Source: Siphlonurus alternatus
Lineage: Eukaryota; Arthropoda; Insecta; Ephemeroptera; Siphlonuridae
NCBI GenBank assembly: GCA_949825025.1
Contig: OX463788.1
Location: 19,905,799-19,969,798, forward strand
Direction of reading: 5' to 3'
Length of the DNA stretch: 64,000 bases
The notes beneath the pieces were generated by a model, which did no database searches, was not told where the DNA came from, and saw only the letters and a program-made list of their open reading frames with translations. Positions 24,546 to 34,637 of the stretch are shown here, piece after piece. A program made the translations under genes and the position numbers. How positions within the stretch are numbered: the stretch's first letter is position 1; the number at the start of each line of letters is the position of its first letter.

Positions 24546-26360
24546 CTAGTGGAAATTTACAATTGTAATTATTACAATTGTACAGCCATCAAAATTACGA
24601 TTGTGTTTTGGCAATATTACAATGGGGGGTAATTTTTACAATTGTAAAGGCCTTATTACAATTGTATTGAACTACAATTGCAATTATTACAGTTGTAATA
24701 ATTACGATTGTAAAATCTACAAAAAGCGGTCACCGATATATATATAATACTAACCCAAACCTGCGTTGCTGTACTTCGGTTACCACTGCTGATCATACAC
24801 TTACCATTGCGCTGCTACTGCTTTCTTAATAGGCAGAAGATTATTGAGCTATATATATAAATAAATAATAAGCTATAGGAAAAATACGGGTTAACTTCAA
24901 TGCAGCGTTGTATAAATATTTTGCTTTAGGGTAAAATTTGATGGCGGTTCTAATGAAAACCTTTACATGTGCGACCCTTTGACCCTTCAGGGTCAAAAGA
25001 CCCTGAAATTTAGTTCACTTCATTGCAACGTTATATAAATTTTGACCCTAGGGTAAAATTTGATGGTGGTTCTAATGGTGACCCTTAAATTTGGGACCCT
25101 TTGACCCTTTAGGGTCAAAAGACCCTTAAATTTGTTTTTTCGTAAAAAATTGCAAGACTGAAAATGACAATCCTTTTAATTTCCTTCAGTCGAGCTGTAA
25201 TTTACGTATTTTAAGAGTCGACCCTTGGGCATACCAGGGGTCAATATTGAAAGTATGCAAATATTTATAACAAAATATGTGACAAAAACTGTGAGGACTA
25301 TGTTCAATATAAGTTCATTGCAGCATCGAGTTCTTTTGATGAAGTATAATGATCGACTACCTAAGGGTCGATTACGCATCATGCGACCGACCCTTAACGT
25401 ATGATAAGATAAATGAATTCATTTTCTTACTATATTTGTTACATTTCAAATTAATGTACATCTTCAACTGACCTTTTTACTTTTTTAATTATATGACCCT
25501 TCAAAGGGTCGACCCTTATTTTTTTCAATTTATATATTTAAAAAAAAAATATCGCAAAACTAAATGAGAACTACAGGTTCATGCAGCATAGATGAATGTT
25601 TATGTTAATTGATGTGACTATAATAAGTCGTTGGGGTTGGGGGTTGACCCCTAATTTATTATAGTATAAATTATTAAAATTGATTTTTTATTAACATTAT
25701 TTTTTCATATATTAAATGAAGATGCATCTCGATCTGAATTATTATTATTATTATTTTTTAAATTGAAGGGCGGTACGTACCCTATTAAGGGGTCGAGCCT
25801 TTCCAAAATAATGAAAATTTAATAAATTAATACTTTCAATTGAAGCTTCTTAATAGTACTTAAGATATACGTTAAAGCCCAAAAATTAACATAAAAAATA
25901 TTAAGTTAAATAAATTAATGAATGTAAATGTATATATTAATTCTACTCTGTAGTATATATATTATATATTATGTAGTATAATATATATAACACTTTAAAT
26001 CCAATTTTTTTATGCAAATAATTTAATCCAATTACAATCCCAAAAGTATTATAATTGCAATCATGAATATTACAATTGTAATCCAAGTGTTGCAATTGTA
26101 TCAGAACCAGAGTACAATTGCAATTCCAAGTATTACAATTGTAATCATTAACATTACAATTGTAATCAAAAGTTACAATTGCATTTCCAAGTATTACAAT
26201 TGTAATTAAAGAACATTACAATTGTAATCCGAGTGTTACAATTGTAACCAAGTGTTACAGTTGCAATCCAAATTTTACAATTGTAATCAGCCAAATTACA
26301 ATTGTAATGAGGCAAATTAGAATTGTAATTTGGCTGATTACAATTGTACATTTCCAATAG
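24546..26360. mobile_element. 1.8 kb TIR element with TTACAATTGTAA subterminal repeats
   Basis: Ends CTAGTGGAAATTTACAATTG and, reversed, CTATTGGAAATGTACAATTG. Both ends carry clusters of the palindrome ACAATTGT: about 8-9 copies at 24555-24715 and about 14 at 26060-26350, spaced about 20 bp apart. I could not find a target duplication. No transposase seen. Confidence 0.8.
24890..25140. repeat. Tandem duplication with GGGTCAAAAGACCC palindrome
   Basis: Two units of about 115 bp repeat the order GCAACGTTATATAAAT, TAGGGTAAAATTTGATGG, CCCTTTGACCCTT, AGGGTCAAAAGACCC. Further GACCCTT words continue to about 25520. Confidence 0.75.
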
Positions 26361-26439
26361 GGATATATCCCACCCCAAAATTTAACATTGCGAGATAGGG
26401 CACCGCCCCTTCCAAAGCCGCGGGCTGGATCCGCCTCTG

Positions 26440-26515
26440 GAAACCTCTGGAATTTATTTAACGTGTAATCAAAACCCCCAATTCGATCGAAATTTATATA
26501 TATATTAATATATAT

Positions 26516-26555
<40 letters not shown>

Positions 26556-26810
26556 GGACTGGAATGACGACGATCGAGATATAATACATAATTAATATAT
26601 AGTACATTTTAATTTATATATATTAATTAATTCATTGCTGCATGCTTATAAATTTAAGCTCTACAATAAATTGTTTATATTACATATAATGCTCAAATTA
26701 TTGCATTTTCTAATTTCCTGCACATTATATGTTAATTTATATAGCTTTTATAAAAATAAAAAAACAAGTACTCTGAAAATCATGCCAATTTTATAAATTA
26801 ATTTATATAT
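26440..26810. other. AT-rich spacer with TA microsatellite
   Basis: A TA run at about 26510-26550; otherwise no recognisable content up to the LINE. Confidence 0.6.
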
Positions 26811-27542
26811 ATGAACGTTAATCAAACAAAAATAATGACATTTCATAGTCCAGGTGTTGATATCAACTTTTCTCCTCTAATTTATTTAAACCAAAAGAGT
26901 ATTAAGGTTGTACGAGAGACTAAACTTTTGGGACTGACGATAATGGACACTTTAAATTGGTCCTCTCATGTGTCTGTTCTTGGCTCTAAGCTTGTGAAAA
27001 CTTGTTTTTTACTCTTCAAGTTTAGACCTATGATTGATATAAAATCGTTATGTTCTATTTATTACGCATATTTTCAGTCTCAGTTAGCGTATGGTATCAT
27101 TTTCTGGGGCAACTCACCACATGTTAAGAGAATTTTTATTTTACAGAAAAGAGCAATCAGGACTATGTGTTATAAACCCTGTCAATATTCATGTAAAACG
27201 TTATTCCCAAATTTAGATATTCTGACACTGCCGTTGCCGTCTCTATATATATTTGAGTGCATTAAATTTCTTCGTAAACACCCGGAACTCTTCATTATGA
27301 ATCATAACAACCATAGTTATAACTTGCGGAATAAAAATGATATCTCAATTGAAATGCATAGGCATGCTTTTGCTGATAGTGACCCCCGTGCCATGTGTGC
27401 GTCACTTTTCAATCATTTACCTGTTTCTTTGAAGAACAAGAAAGATCAAAGCAATTTTTCGTGTTTACTAAAGGATTTTTTAGTTAAGAAATGTTACTAC
27501 AGTGTTAAGGATTATTTGAATGAGAAATGTCTTAATATTTAG
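26811..27542 (+). pseudogene. 5'-truncated LINE, C-terminal reverse-transcriptase region
   Basis: 243 open codons. NQTKIMTF and KLLGLTIMDTLNWSSHV are the post-palm blocks of a Jockey/CR1-like reverse transcriptase. SIYYAYFQSQLAYGIIFWGN and IFILQKRAIRTMC follow, then the C-terminal SLYIFECIKFL and NHSYNLRNK. Catalytic motifs and endonuclease are absent. The same family, much more decayed, lies at 61144-62370. The frame is undamaged, so this copy may be young. Confidence 0.87.
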
Positions 27543-28040
27543 GCCTCTGATGAATTATTTTAATATCTTGTACTAATACGTACTATTAATTTTTCAGGTA
27601 ATGGACATCTCCATCTGGTTCCCACCCAATGTTTGTTTATTTTTCAGCAATCTTTTGTTATTTTTATTGTGATGCATTGTTAGGAATAAATTGTTAAATA
27701 ATCATTGTATTAGCTAGAGTCTTAGGTTGAATATAAGAAATTGTTATTGTTTTTTTTATTTTATTGTTGATGAGTTATTGCTTTTTGCATATAATATACT
27801 TCTTGCTATATTAAAATATTGTCCAATTGTCTCAATCTGTTTAAAATAAATTTTTGTCTATTCTGGATTGATATGATGAGTGGTATAGTGTTTGTTTTAT
27901 ATTTGTCTTTTGTTAATTGTTATTAAAATTTGTTTTGTTTAGAATAGTTTGACAAGCACCATAAGGTACCACTCACACTGATATTGACGTGCTTATATTG
28001 TAATGTACAATAAAGCAATTAAGATGAATATGAAATATAT
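27543..28040 (+). mobile_element. 3' UTR of the LINE at 26811
   Basis: T-rich untranslated sequence ending with TTGTAATGTACAATAAAGCA, much like the end of the 61144 copy (TTGTAATGTACAACC). No coding content. Confidence 0.7.
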
Positions 28041-28140
28041 TATGTAATAAGTTGTTGTGTAAGAGAAACACATTTTAATTCATTTTTTTAGCATGATTTT
28101 AGGAATAAAGCAACGACTATAAAACACACATTAACAATTT

Positions 28141-28426
28141 AAGTGAGGGCACTGCGCCACACCTCCCACTTAATTTAAGTGGGAGGTGTGGCGCAGTGCC
28201 CTCTTATTGACCGGGTCTCGTCAGATCACCGAAGTCAAGTAGCGCCGAGCTTGGTTAGTAGTTGGATGGGTGACCATTTTCAACAAAAACCATGATTCCC
28301 AACCCACAGGGATAAATCGTTTCGCTTTTCCATTATGTGGTTCACTGGCTTTGGCTTTCCGATTCATTGACAAAATAAGCTGTAGCGTCCATCCTGGCTG
28401 ATCGAGGTTTCCACGTTTCCCTCAGT
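28141..28426 (+). mobile_element. 5S-headed SINE with inverted 5' end
   Basis: The head has GATCACCGAAGTCAAGTAGC and TTGGATGGGTGACCATTTTC. The first about 28 bp (GGGAGGTGTGGCGCAGTGCC) are preceded by their own inverted copy (GGCACTGCGCCACACCTCCC), making a palindrome at 28145-28203. The body ends at the hAT MITE at 28427. Confidence 0.8.
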
Positions 28427-28580
28427 CAGGCGCGGATCCAGAAAAAAGGGGGGGGGGGGGCTGCCGCCATCAATATAAGGCCAATGTTAAAAAAAATTGG
28501 AGTGGGGGAAATGCCTATATATATATTGCCCATGTTAAATCCGAAATTTCGGTGCAGCCCCCCCACTGGATCCGCGCTTG
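28427..28580. mobile_element. hAT-type MITE
   Basis: CAGGCGCGGATCCAG at the left and CTGGATCCGCGCTTG at the right, with the G run, the ATGCCTATATATATATTGCC core and the C run typical of its relatives at 11040 and 39481. The flanks do not show a clear 8-bp duplication. Confidence 0.78.
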
Positions 28581-28919
28581 ATATAGGTTCTTAATTTGCC
28601 ATGGTCATTTTATTAATGCGACTAAATAATATTCGTGCTTTATTCCGATAACAACACGTAATAACTTAATTTATGTCATATACTGTATAGAGCCGCTTTA
28701 TACTTGTCTTTATTTTATGCCAACGTGTATCGATCATAATCCTGTAATGAGATGTAAAAAAAAAAAAAATTAATTAATTAATAATTATAAAATAAATAAA
28801 AATTACATACCTACGAAAGTTAGAAATAAGGTTCTGATTGTCTACTATTTTATGAATATACTTCAGCATTTTTATTATTCATTGCTCATTATTGCTTCAT
28901 AATTTTTAATTATTAATAA
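28581..28919. other. Unannotated AT-rich spacer
   Basis: Nothing recognised apart from short A/T runs. Confidence 0.5.
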
Positions 28920-29500
28920 ATCATGGTCTCCAGCTGCCTATATAACAAAACAAGATACACCGGAAAAAATTCAAAGAAAATTTATTAAAATTATAATGTG
29001 TCAAAAAGACAAGATCAACTATAATAAACAAAATTATCCTGAATTGTGCAAAAAATATGCAATATTATAACAACACTTTAATACAGACGCGATATACGAG
29101 TGATATCTTTTTTCTTAGAATTAAGTTAATCGATGGAAAATTAGACTGTCCTGAAATTTTAGCTGCATGAGCTCAGTCTAAATGTACCAGCGAGACAAAA
29201 CAGATCATCTCACCTTTTCTATATACCAAACCCAAGAATTGATATTGATAAAAAATATTCTTTTATTTCCAGAGTTCAATCATTTTGCAATGAACTAAGC
29301 TATACAGTAAATACGAGCTTGACATTTTCCATCAATCTTCGCAAGAAATTGCTAGGATATACCAAGATTTTAGTTTTATAATAATTTTTTTACGTGTGTA
29401 TTTTAACTAAGAATTTGTATGGAACTATTGTATTCTTTATAATCGGATTTATACCTATAAAACCTGTAGTCTGTTTTTTGAATAAATATAATAAATAAAT
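28920..29500 (+). pseudogene. Decayed LINE 3' end
   Basis: One frame shows the block TPEKIQRKFIKIIMCQK, then a tyrosine-rich stretch YNKQNYPELCKKYAILQQH, as in the C-terminal region of non-LTR reverse transcriptases. Stops and frame changes follow. The copy ends in a TTTTTGAATAAATATAATAA-type tail. Confidence 0.7.
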
Positions 29501-29719
29501 AATAACTAATATTTTACATGCAATATATGTTGTAGTATTTTAGACGAGCTGCATCTCGATCAACAACCACATTATAGAATAACCTCGATCATACCACATA
29601 TATATTTCAATTAAAAATTTAAGGAAATAGAATAAACTTTTTGTAACGTACGTGTGTAATATATGTTTGTGTCACGTACGTACGTGTACCAGACGATGTG
29701 AAAAAATAATACATAAAAT

Positions 29720-29725
29720 ATGCAG
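29720..29725. other. Polinton target-site duplication, left (ATGCAG)
   Basis: Identical to 42325-42330. Six bases is the duplication length made by Polinton integrases. Confidence 0.92.
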
Positions 29726-30878
29726 AGTAGTGAAGAATTAAGGCTAAAGGCACATAAATCTCGCAGGGTTTGCACCGGTGCAATCGGTGCAAACCCTTCC
29801 AAATTCAAGCAAAAGTTTGCCTGCGAAGCGAGGTGAAAGGCGTGCAGTGCCCGCCCGCCTTCCCTGGCGCCAGGGTGGCGGACACCACCCTCCACCCACC
29901 CTGACACGATGCGACTCCCAGTGATTATGTGACGTCACGGTAAGTTTGTGAACTTTCTCCCCACCAAGATGGAACCAGACAATTAATTGGTGCATTTTTT
30001 CTTGTTGCATGAGCATCATAGAATAATAATTTTTTAAAAGCACCGGTGCAAACCCTTTGAAATTCATGCAAAAGTTTTCCTTTGAAAATTTATGCTATAT
30101 CTTTGGTGAAAGGTAGGCGGAGGGAGAGAAGAGGGGAGGGGAAGAGGCTAGCAGTCGGTCGGGTACAGGCACATGAATCTCGCAGGGTTCGCACCGGTGC
30201 AAGCTAAGGTGAAAGGTATGCAGTGGGGTGGCGTAGTATGTTAAAAGAAATTATTATAAGTTTCCAAGCAACAAAGATGTGACTAGACGTAATAGACAGT
30301 CTAATCTAATTCATAAAAAATTCGGATGAGCAAACTAAAAGAGACCATCATTAAAAAAAAAAATATACATATATATATATATCTGTTTCCTCTCTACTTA
30401 TAATTATAAAAGCTTCTGTGATATAGTGGCTTTGGTGCTTTGGTGCTCTCCCCACCCAGTGTTTTTAAAAAAATTATTATTCTATGATGCTCATGCAACA
30501 ATGCAACAAGAAAAAATGCTGTTAATCAATGCATGTTGCAAACTTTAAGGGGCAACTCTTTGAAAATATCATCATATTTTAAAGAGACCAATATCGGAGC
30601 AGGATGCATACCTCTAAGGGGCAACTTTATGAAATGTATGTATGATATGGCACAGTGGCGGCGGGAAGGCGGGCGGGCAAGCGGGGCGGGAGAAGGCGCG
30701 CGTTTTCAAATTATATCCGGACGGCGGCGATAAATAAATTGTTGTACGCTCGGAGGAGGGTATCCCGGACGGCCGCGATCTTTGGTGCACAAGTTTCCGC
30801 ACCACCCGAGAGGTAGCGTGCATGGCGCGTTTCCCTTGTTTAACGTGTAGGGTTCCCCGATAGGCCTATGAACACGAA
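29726..30878. repeat. Left Polinton terminal inverted repeat
   Basis: Reverse complement of 41094-42324. The inner boundary is at GGCCTATGAACACGAA. A GCACCGGTGC palindrome, part of the block next to the tip, recurs near 30040 and 30180, so the repeat is itself modular. Mirrored short frames occur in both arms and are not genes. Confidence 0.93.
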
Positions 30879-30884
30879 GAGGTT

Positions 30885-31493
30885 TTATTCTCCAAGCATA
30901 CTGCACGTAGGACTGTACTTGTAGTGTAACACAGCAGCCAAGTCGCCCTTCTTCCAGTTCTTGATTTTCAAGTTGCAGGATGAACATTTGACGCAGTCTC
31001 CCTCTCCGATCCATTTGAAGCCATAAAGTTTTAAGTCAGCTACTGCTACAGGAAACTTCCAGTGTGCAGGGTAGTCAATGCAGGGAACTTTGCAAGAATC
31101 ATACTCAGCTTCATGTTCCTCGCAATTGTTTCCACAATCACATTCAACATCATTATAAACAAGCCTGATACAAGTAGGACTAAGTTTCAGATGTTCAGTG
31201 AATGCACGATTTTTGCTGTCCCAGTCCCTAATTTTTACCTCGCAGTACACGCAGCTCACGCAACTAAGTTTTGAGTCATCATTCAACCACAAAAAGCCAT
31301 AGCGTGCCAAATCATTGATCATAGCTTTGCTGTAAGGTAGGCTGTGTTTTGGGAAGGTGAGTCGTCTTCCTTCTTCAGACTCTATGAAGTAACCATGTCC
31401 ATGAAGGTTGCGTCCAGCATTACACCAACAACGACACTTGTGAAAGATGTAATTGTCGCGAAAATCTCGAACGAAGTAGCCTCTGGAAGACAT
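30885..31493 (-). CDS. Two-BIR-domain IAP-like protein
   Basis: A 202-residue protein with two baculovirus-IAP-repeat domains. The first lies at about residues 44-111 and the second at about 140-199. Each has the zinc-binding pattern Cys-x2-Cys-x16-His-x6-Cys (CVYC...H...SPTC and CSSC...H...SPTC) and a GF-W stretch before it. No RING or CARD domain follows. BIR proteins bind caspases or IAP antagonists, and related viral proteins delay host-cell death. This role is inferred here, not shown. The gene lies just inside the left terminal repeat and points outward, divergent from the capsid block. The frame is intact. It is accessory, not part of the core Polinton set, and was probably captured from a host or another virus. 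Confidence 0.88.
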   Translation of the reverse strand: MSSRGYFVRDFRDNYIFHKCRCWCNAGRNLHGHGYFIESEEGRRLTFPKHSLPYSKAMINDLARYGFLWLNDDSKLSCVSCVYCEVKIRDWDSKNRAFTEHLKLSPTCIRLVYNDVECDCGNNCEEHEAEYDSCKVPCIDYPAHWKFPVAVADLKLYGFKWIGEGDCVKCSSCNLKIKNWKKGDLAAVLHYKYSPTCSMLGE

Positions 31494-32130
31494 GACGGAA
31501 AAATGACGAACACTTTCTAGTCGTACAGAATCGTTTGTTGAGGGGAGGGATTAGCTTGAATCTGATTGGTTCAGTGTGTGACGTCAGTGACGTAGACAAA
31601 ACAGGTATGAACATGTTGAGATTCGAAGGTCATTAGACTATGAAAAATCAATTAACCTGAGGAGGCTATTAGAATCATTAGCGAAAAGATCATTAGAGAG
31701 AAAAAAAAAAAATGATGTCATTGATGTAAAGAGGAACAAGTATGAACATGTTGTGACTGTAAGGTTATTATACAGCAAAATCAATTCATTTGTAGAGCTA
31801 TTAAATTTTTTTTCTACCAGATCCTACTACGAGTTCCCTTTTTATTGCGAGTTCCTACTACGAGTTCCCATTTTACTGCAAGTTGCTACTGCGAGTTCCC
31901 TTTTTACTGCGAGTTCCTACTACGAGTTCCCTTATTACTGCGAGTTCCTACTACGAGTTCCCTTTTTACTGCAAGTTACTACTGCGAGTTCTCTTTTTAC
32001 TGCGAGTTCCTACTACGAGTTCGCTCTTTTACTGCGAAATATTATATAAAATCTGAAAACTTTATGAAAATACCTCAGTTCATCTTCAGCAAGCATTAAC
32101 TACAAATCGTCGCTCTGAGGAGCAATTAAA
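31494..32130. promoter_or_regulatory. Divergent intergenic region with a tandem repeat
   Basis: This 637-bp gap separates the leftward BIR gene from the rightward ATPase gene and must hold both promoters. At 31820-32040 a unit of about 30 bp made of CTACTACGAGTTCCC and TTTTTACTGCGAG repeats about six times. The array gives open frames that repeat SSYYEF-like peptides; I do not regard these as genes. It could be an enhancer, a replication signal or simple minisatellite growth. Confidence 0.6.
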
Positions 32131-33129
32131 ATGTATACCTGTGATCAGTGCTCAACTAGTTTTGCAAGGAAACAAAATCTTACAGCTCATGTAAGCAGAA
32201 ATTCATGCAAGCCAAAGATCAAGGATCCTGGTCTCATGTGTTGGAATTGTTACAAATACTTCGACAGTAGAAAAGGTTTTAAAAAGCACGAGACACTTCA
32301 AATTTGTAAGAAATGGGCAACGCAGTTTTCTAAACTAGAAAATCATAAGCCTAATGAGTACTTGCAATCATTAGAGCTCAAAAATCATGGAATAGAGCGC
32401 AATACAAGTATACAAAATATTAGTAATATTAAAGCTGAACATGACATGTGGGAGAAATTAAGGACAATGCCTTGGCAACATCCCTTCACTTGCATGGTTG
32501 CAGGACCTACATCTTGTGGCAAAAGTTTGTTTGTCTCGAGACTGTTGCAGCACATTAACGTTATGGTGGATACACCTATTCATGAAATAGTTTGGTGTTT
32601 TGGTGAGGTACAGCCCTTACATTCCAAGTTAATATCAAAGGCTCCAATTAAGTTTATGAAAGGGGTACCTAGTATGGATGATATTGCACCTGAAAGTTCT
32701 CCTGTACCGAGACTTGTCATTATAGATGATCTTATGCGGGAAACGAATGGGAATGTAGTAGACCTTTTTTCAAAAGGTAGTCACCATCGTAACATTAACA
32801 TTATATTTATTACACAAAATTTATTCCATCAGGGGAAAGGAAGTAGAGACATGTCACTTAATGCGCATTATATTGTGCTCTTTAAGAATCCTAGAGACAA
32901 AAGTCAGATCTATCACTTCGGCCGACAATTGGAACCACAAAACCCTACTCTTATTCATGAATCCTATATTGATGCCACGAGTAAACCATACTCTTATTTA
33001 TTATGTGATTTGAAGCAGAACACTCCTGAAGCATTCAGGTATAGGACAAATATATTTCCTGGAGAGACAAATTATGTCTACGTCCCGAAGGATGCAAGTC
33101 CTGAGATTAGTCAGTACTACTATAAATAG
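32131..33129 (+). CDS. Polinton genome-packaging ATPase with N-terminal zinc fingers
   Basis: 332 residues. The N-terminus carries a C2H2 finger (CDQCSTSFARKQNLTAH, residues 4-20) and a second Cys/His pair (CWNC...H, 37-53). The ATPase domain has Walker A GPTSCGKS at 125-132, Walker B LVIIDD at 195-200 and the downstream FITQNLF block at 226-232. This is the FtsK/HerA-like packaging ATPase of Polintons and adintoviruses, which is thought to drive DNA into preformed capsids. The frame is intact and the start is the first ATG. It opens the rightward gene block and is followed after 33 bp by the next gene. Confidence 0.93.
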   Translation: MYTCDQCSTSFARKQNLTAHVSRNSCKPKIKDPGLMCWNCYKYFDSRKGFKKHETLQICKKWATQFSKLENHKPNEYLQSLELKNHGIERNTSIQNISNIKAEHDMWEKLRTMPWQHPFTCMVAGPTSCGKSLFVSRLLQHINVMVDTPIHEIVWCFGEVQPLHSKLISKAPIKFMKGVPSMDDIAPESSPVPRLVIIDDLMRETNGNVVDLFSKGSHHRNINIIFITQNLFHQGKGSRDMSLNAHYIVLFKNPRDKSQIYHFGRQLEPQNPTLIHESYIDATSKPYSYLLCDLKQNTPEAFRYRTNIFPGETNYVYVPKDASPEISQYYYK

Positions 33130-33162
33130 CTTTGCACAAATTGTACTTCAACATTTGCAGTC

Positions 33163-33486
33163 ATGGAGTCAATGCGAAACAACATGATTCTGCTCAAAAG
33201 GCTTAGAAAGGCTGGTCCTCTGGAAAGGAAGAACATCTTAAAATATGCTGACAAAGAATTTATTCAATGTATTTGTGAATGTGCAAACAATACTTTAAAT
33301 AGCAATGTTCCACTGACTAGTGTTCAGTATGAGAGATTGTCTCAGCACAAAAACACCTTAAGACGTCTCTGCAAACGTGGTGAATCTTGGGTGGAGAAGA
33401 AAAAAATTATTAATCAGAAGGGTGGATTTCTTTTACCTCTATTGGTTCCAGTTTTAGGTTTCCTCCTTGCACGCATGCTACAATGA
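33163..33486 (+). CDS. Conserved small Polinton protein with hydrophobic tail
   Basis: 107 residues. A basic helical start (MRNNMILLKRLRKAGPLERK) is followed by a cysteine pair region (CICECANN), a KRGESW segment and a hydrophobic C-terminus of about 18 residues (GGFLLPLLVPVLGFLLARML). Proteins of this shape sit next to the packaging ATPase in many Polinton and adintovirus elements and are presumed virion components. The exact function is unknown. The tail could be a membrane-active or membrane-anchoring segment. The frame is intact and overlaps the next start by four bases. Confidence 0.78.
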   Translation: MESMRNNMILLKRLRKAGPLERKNILKYADKEFIQCICECANNTLNSNVPLTSVQYERLSQHKNTLRRLCKRGESWVEKKKIINQKGGFLLPLLVPVLGFLLARMLQ

Positions 33487-33659
33487 AGACCACACTGAAA
33501 ATGGTACTTATGCCAGTGGAGTTGTTGGAGGATAGAAAACTAGTAATTAATTCTTCTGAATCTTTAGAACAACAAATGGATGATATTTTGAAGCTTTGTA
33601 ATATATCAGATTATGATAAGTGGAGGTTGTATGAACAAATGTTGCAGCGTTATATTTGA
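33483..33659 (+). CDS. Short N-terminal part of a Polinton structural gene
   Basis: 58 codons from ATGAAG to TGA. The sequence (VELLEDRKLV, then WRLYEQMLQRYI) resembles the beginning of a Polinton gene that normally continues in the same frame into the GWEEF-containing domain encoded just downstream. Here the downstream part is in another frame, overlapping by four bases. A one-base slip or a true break therefore separates them. The ATG overlaps the end of the previous gene, as expected in this compact block. Confidence 0.6.
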   Translation: MKTTLKMVLMPVELLEDRKLVINSSESLEQQMDDILKLCNISDYDKWRLYEQMLQRYI

Positions 33660-34117
33660 AAAGCATTGAAAAATCAAAAGATACTAAGCCTGTATCAACG
33701 CGTACTCCCGAACCTGTTCCTCTGGTAGATTCTCCTGACAAAATTGATCCAATCATATCGGTTGGAGATACCTCTATGCATGAAGAAAAAGTTAATAGTA
33801 CAGGAAGAAGCAAAAACTTATCACCTAAAGCTCAAGCACTACTTCAGTTCTTGTCCAAATGTCAACATATAACATGGAATAAAAAAGGGGTTGTTACTAT
33901 TGGAGGCAGATATATTTATGGATCTAATATATTTGATCTACTTGATGACATGCTTAGAAAAGATTATCACAGTTCACCTGTTGGGTGGGAAGAGTTCGCA
34001 CGTGTTCTAGCCAGTCTTAACATTCCACAAGAATACGTACAGAATGCATCACGTTGGCATTATATACAGTCTTTGCAGGGTATAGAAAGTAAAGCTGCTT
34101 CTTCTTCTTCTTCTTGA
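33656..34117 (+). pseudogene. First half of a split Polinton repeat-protein gene
   Basis: Encodes a proline/serine-rich lead followed by a conserved small domain (ALLQFLSKCQHITWN, then IYGSNIFDLLDDMLR, then GWEEFARVLASL). The domain is widespread in Polinton elements between the ATPase and integrase genes. No ATG starts this frame, so it probably continues from 33483 through a frame slip. Its own sequence ends at 34098. The last codons (polyserine from a CTT repeat) and the stop belong to a retroposon inserted at 34099. The second half resumes at 34652 in a different frame. Confidence 0.75.
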
Positions 34118-34637
34118 TCCGTTTATGAGAATAGCCCGAACAGGCATGCACCCAATACTAGTTTTATTGTTCTTGTAATTAACTAATTAAAGTTAGGAGG
34201 GGCTTGTAAAGGATTATGGATGAACAATGGGTAGAAATTTAATGATTATGGGATGTGATATGCAAAATGGGAAGGTGATGATGGGAATGCCAGCATGCAA
34301 GGTATGTGGTGGTGATTTAGGGTCAAGTATGACTATGTGGCGTGGGGTGCAAGAATGTAGGTTGATGATGCAGGCGCCAACATGAAAAAAGATGTAACAG
34401 GAGGTTTGAAGCAATCACGTGTCGTCCTGTGGCGACCGTGAGCAGGGAAAAGTAGTGATTGTGGGGGTGCGGTGAGGCGAGAATGATAATTATGAATCAA
34501 ATTGACTGGGGATAGGGGTATAGAAATCAAGACGATTAATATATAGAATAGGATAGGGATAGTTACCAGGATAGGACAGACAATTTGAGTGGAGAGTCAC
34601 GTCGGCGTTGCTCACTCTGGCGCGCCATCTTGATCTC
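34099..34637 (-). mobile_element. Retroposon inserted in the Polinton gene, 14-bp TSD
   Basis: GAAAGTAAAGCTGC is present at 34085-34098 and at 34638-34651. On the minus strand the insert begins GAGATCAAGATGGCGCGCC and ends GGATCAAGAAGAAGAAGAAG, that is, with an (AAG)n tail abutting the duplication. A long target duplication plus a simple-repeat tail is the signature of LINE-type retroposition. I recognise no reverse-transcriptase coding sequence, so it is a SINE or a very short LINE end. The 553-bp offset shifts the frame by one. Confidence 0.85.

Larger units (their letters stand above)
24281..26439. mobile_element. 2.2 kb hAT element, TSD GAAACCTC, with nested element
   Basis: Termini CAGGCGCGGATC and, reversed, CAGAGGCGGATCC. 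The exact 8-bp duplication GAAACCTC lies at 24273-24280 and 26440-26447. Most of its length is a second element at 24546-26360. The terminal family is shared with the short MITEs at 11040, 28427 and 39481. Confidence 0.9.

Noticed and set aside
29611..30823. Frames in the Polinton terminal repeats (also at 41149-42352)
   Set aside because: Each is mirrored in the other repeat, overlaps others on the same strand and shows no domain.
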